DNA of 64,000 nt from Falsiroseomonas ponticola. GTDB lineage: Bacteria; Pseudomonadota; Alphaproteobacteria; Acetobacterales; Acetobacteraceae. The stretch is from the NCBI RefSeq assembly GCF_016805305.1, contig NZ_JAERQN010000004.1, positions 372,001 through 436,000 of the forward strand. Reading direction: 5' to 3'. The position numbers and the translations under genes were made by a program. The notes under the pieces are model-generated. The model worked only from the letters and a program-made list of their open reading frames with translations. It had not been told where the DNA came from and ran no database searches. Below, one piece after another: positions 50,861-64,000 of this stretch (positions are counted from its first letter, which is position 1; the number at the start of each line of letters is the position of its first letter).

Positions 50861-51596
50861 GTGCGTCCGGTCTGGTTAACGTTTCCACAGCCGCGTCCGC
50901 ACGCGGCGTTGCAACTGCTCTGCTTTCCGCATGCCGGCGGGGGCGCATCCATGTTCCACCCCCTCGCCACCCTCCTGCCGTCATCGATCTCCATGGGCGC
51001 GGTCCAGCTGCCAGGGCGCGAAGCGCGGCTCGGCGAAGCGCCCTTCACCAGCATGGGTCCGCTCATCGCCGCGATGGCGGATGCGATCGCCCCGGCGATG
51101 CAGCAGCCCACCGCCTTCTTCGGCCATTCCATGGGCGCGCTGCTGGCCTATGAACTCGCCCGCGAACTCGTGCGCCGAGGCCTGGCGCCGCCCGTCTCGC
51201 TCGTCGTCTCCGGCCGCCGCGCGCCGACCTTCGAGGGCAAGGAAGCGCCGCTGCATCCGCTGCCGGACGATGCCTTCGTGGCCGAGCTCGTCCGGCGCTA
51301 CGATGCCATCCCCCAGGCGATCCTGGCGGAGCGCGAGCTGATGGCGCTCTTCCTGCCCGTCCTCAAGGCCGATTTCGCGGTGTTCGAGACGCATCGCCAC
51401 CTGCCGGGCGCCCCCCTGCCCTGCCCGATCGCCATCTATGGCGGCGATGCCGATCCGCAGACCGCGGAGATGGAGGGCTGGGCCGCGCTCTGCGCCGGCC
51501 CCGCCACCCGCCGCGTCTTCCCCGGTGGCCACTTCTACCTCGTGCCGCAGCGCCAGGCCCTGGCCGCCGCGCTGGCCGACGATCTCGGGGTGCTGG

Positions 51597-51610
<14 letters not shown>
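50861..51610 (+). CDS. Type II thioesterase (PKS/NRPS editing, alpha/beta hydrolase)
   Basis: The product is 249 residues from GTG 50861, preceded by GGGGTGGGG; a GTG at 50834 is less well supported. Marks are LLCFPHAGGGASMF (oxyanion), nucleophile FGHSMGALLAYEL and catalytic His in FPGGHFYLV. Type II thioesterases release aberrant chains from carrier proteins. It directly precedes PKS1, and its last bases overlap the proposed PKS1 start. TTGACA at 50806-50811 could be the -35 of its promoter. Confidence 0.88.
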
Positions 51611-61624
<10,014 letters not shown>

Positions 61625-61628
<4 letters not shown>

Positions 61629-64000
61629 GCGGGACCGATCCGAAGGAAGTCCTGCGCCGCGCGCTGCTGGAAATCCGTGCGCTGAAGGAGCGCCTCGCTG
61701 CAGCGGAACGCGGCGGGGAGGATCGCCGCCCGCCCATCGCCATCACCGGCATGGCCTGCCGCTTCCCCGGCGCGCCGGACCTGGCCGCCTTCGCCCGCCT
61801 GCTGGCCGAGGGGCGCGATGCCATCGGCCCGCGCCCCGCCGGGCGGTGGGAGGGCGAGGCCGGGCCGCCCGGCGGCTACCTGCCGGATGTCGAGGGCTTC
61901 GACCCGCGCTTCTTCGGCCTGTCCCACCGCGAGGCGTCGGCCATGGACCCGCAGCAGCGCCTGCTGCTGGAAGTGGCCTGGGAAGCGCTGGCGGAGGCCG
62001 CGCTGGCGCCGGAGGCCCTCGCGGGCAGCCGCACCGGCGTCTTCATCGGCCTGGCGACGCATGACTGGCTGCGGCGCATGCCCGAAGCCGGCCTGGATCG
62101 CTTCTTCGGCAGCGGCAGCAGCCCCGCGGTGGCGGCCGGGCGCATCGCCTACCTGCTGGACCTGCACGGCCCGGCGATGACGATCGACACCGCCTGCTCC
62201 TCCTCCCTCGTCGCCATCCACCAGGCCATGCGCGCGCTGCGGGGCGGCGATTGCGATGCCGCGATCGTCGGCGGCACCTCCCTCATGCTGATGCCCTCGC
62301 TGACGCGCAGCTTCCAGGAAGCCGGCATGCTCTCCGCCGATGGCCGCTGCAAATCCTTCGCCGCCGGCGCCGATGGCTATGGGCGGGGCGAGGGTTGCGG
62401 CGTCGTCGTGCTGAAGCGGCTGGAGGATGCGCTGCGCGCGGCGGACCCGGTGGTGGCCGTGCTGCGCGGATCGGCGGTGAACCAGGATGGCCGCAGCGCC
62501 GGCCTGACGGCGCCGAACGGCCCGGCGCAGACCGCGCTGATCCGCGACGCGCTGCGCGATGCCGGGCTGGTGCCCGACGACATCGACTATGTGGAGGCGC
62601 ATGGCACCGGCACGCCGCTGGGCGACCCCATCGAATGGCATGCGCTGGCCGCGGCCTTCGCCGGGCGCGCGCGGCCGCTGGCGCTCGGCTCCGTCAAGTC
62701 GAACATCGGGCATACGGAAGCCGCGGCCGGCATCGCCGGGCTCATCAAGGCCGCGCTGGCGGTGCGCGATGGCGTCGCCGCCCCCAGCCTGCACCATGCC
62801 CGCCGCAACCCTGCCATCGCGGAGGGCGCGACACCGATCGCGGTGGCGACGGCGCCATGGCCCGGCATCCGCCGCGCTGGTGTCAGCGCCTTCGGCTTCT
62901 CCGGCACCAATGCGCATGTCGTGCTGGAAGCGCCGCCGCCGCGCGCCCCCGCCGCCCGCGCGGCGCTGCCCGCACCCGCCTTCCAGCGGGAACGCCTGCC
63001 CCTGCCGCCAATCGGCGGGACGCCGGCCGCGGACCGGCAGCTGACACCCGAGGATCCGCTGCTGGCCGGCACCGGCGGCTTCGCCCATCTCGGCGTGCTG
63101 CTGGCCCTGTTGGGGCCGGTTGGCGCGCTCGCGGATGTCGCCTTCCCCGCGGGCCTCGCCGTGGCCGCGCCCCGGCGCATCCGCGTGAGGCGCGAGGCGG
63201 GCGGGCTGGCGCTGGAAAGCCGCGACGAGGCGGAGGAGGCCTGGACCACCCACCTCGCGGCGCGGGACCTCGCCGGCGCCGCAGCGCCAGGCGCGCCCCC
63301 CGCGCTGCCGCCGGCCGGGACCGATGCCGCCGCCCTCTATGGCCGCATCGCCGCGGCGGGCTTCGACTATGGCGAGGCGGCCCGATGCCTGCGTCGGCTT
63401 GGCCAGGCAGGGGACATGGTCCGCGGCACGCTGGCCGGCGCCGGCCCGGGGCTGGCCGAGGCCGCCGCGCAGCTTTCCTACGCGCTGCTGCCGCCAGGCG
63501 CGGCGCCGGTGATGCTCTCCTCCATCGCGCGGCTGCTTCCGGGCCGTGGCGGGACAGCCACCGATGCCTGGCTGCGGCGGACGGCGGAGCAGGGGGATGG
63601 CGGCTTCACCGCCGATTTCGGCCTGCTCGATGCGGCCGGCACCCCGGTCCTGGTCGCGGAAGGCGCCCGCTTCGCGCCGCTGCCCGACCGCGGCGCGGCC
63701 TGGACCCGCCGCATCGCCTGGCGGCCCGTCGAGGCCATGGCCGGCGCCATCCACCAGACCGATGCCTGGATCGCCCCGCCCGGTCCCGCCGCCACGCTCT
63801 GCGCCGCGCTGCTCGACCACCTCCGCCGGGCCGATGACCGGCCGCTGCGTATCGTCACCCGCGGCGCCCAGGCGACGGGGCGGGAGATGACGGCGCCGGA
63901 CCCGGAGCAGGCGGCCCTCTGGGGCCTCGCCATGGCCGTCATGGCCGAGCGGCCGGGCCGCCGCTGCCGCCTGATCGACCTCGACCCGGATGCGCCCGCC
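61625..64000 (+). CDS. Second type I polyketide synthase, 3' end outside window
   Basis: First 792 residues, open to the window edge. It starts in an ATGA overlap with PKS1. Residues about 6-30 ([19 protein letters not shown]) form a docking coiled coil. KS has TACSSS (Cys 62195), EAHGTG and SNIGHTE. No AT follows. Residues about 455-695 look like a dehydratase fold whose first motif reads [13 protein letters not shown] instead of HxxxGxxxxP, so it is probably inactive. A KR-type structural subdomain has begun ([19 protein letters not shown]) at the edge. Confidence 0.9.

Overview
The window is GC-rich (about 70 %) DNA, almost fully coding. It most likely comes from an alphaproteobacterium of the Acetobacteraceae (Roseomonas-like). 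This rests on the division/cell-wall cluster running into lpxC-bamD-recN-ligA, a meso-diaminopimelate-type MurE, and the codon usage; no rRNA is present to confirm the genus.

Layout. (1) 1-16325 is a dcw cluster on the + strand: ftsI (5' end outside the window), murE, murF, mraY, murD, ftsW, murG, murC, murB, ddl, ftsQ, ftsA and ftsZ. Most neighbours are joined by 4-bp ATGA overlaps, and a perfect hairpin follows ftsZ. (2) 16577-22858 holds lpxC, bamD, recN, a small GNAT gene and ligA. (3) 22898-34795 is a metabolic stretch, mostly on the - strand: a lactonase-like metallo-beta-lactamase, a beta-hydroxyacid dehydrogenase, a haloacetate-dehalogenase-like hydrolase, two aspartate-type aminotransferases with GNAT and DinB partners, a small lipoprotein, and a complete potFGHI-type polyamine importer. 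(4) 35150-38913 is an isolated four-gene phage-tail-like module with a tailspike carrying a pectate-lyase-type beta-helix. An FNR-type four-cysteine regulator and tRNA-Thr(GGT) follow.

(5) 39942-43538 on the - strand is the least explained part. Three paralogous proteins each carry a Coq4-like C-terminal domain with the motif HExxH-x11-E, and a TerB-like helical N-terminal region. A fourth gene, start-to-stop coupled to one of them, encodes a small protein resembling the nitrile-hydratase-like leader (NHLP) family of RiPP precursors. I know of no described system with this composition. Further upstream on the same strand lie an RND efflux pump with its adaptor and an ABC1/UbiB-type atypical kinase. 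Coq4 and UbiB/Coq8 are both ubiquinone-biosynthesis families.

(6) 49909-64000 holds two small conserved-looking genes of unknown function, then a + strand polyketide locus: a type II thioesterase, a 3343-residue PKS (ACP-KS-AT-cMT-KR-ACP-KS-DH-ER-KR-ACP) and the first 792 residues of a second PKS (docking coiled coil-KS-degenerate DH). Only the first module has an acyltransferase, so the other modules must be served in trans or by sharing. The locus runs off the right edge.
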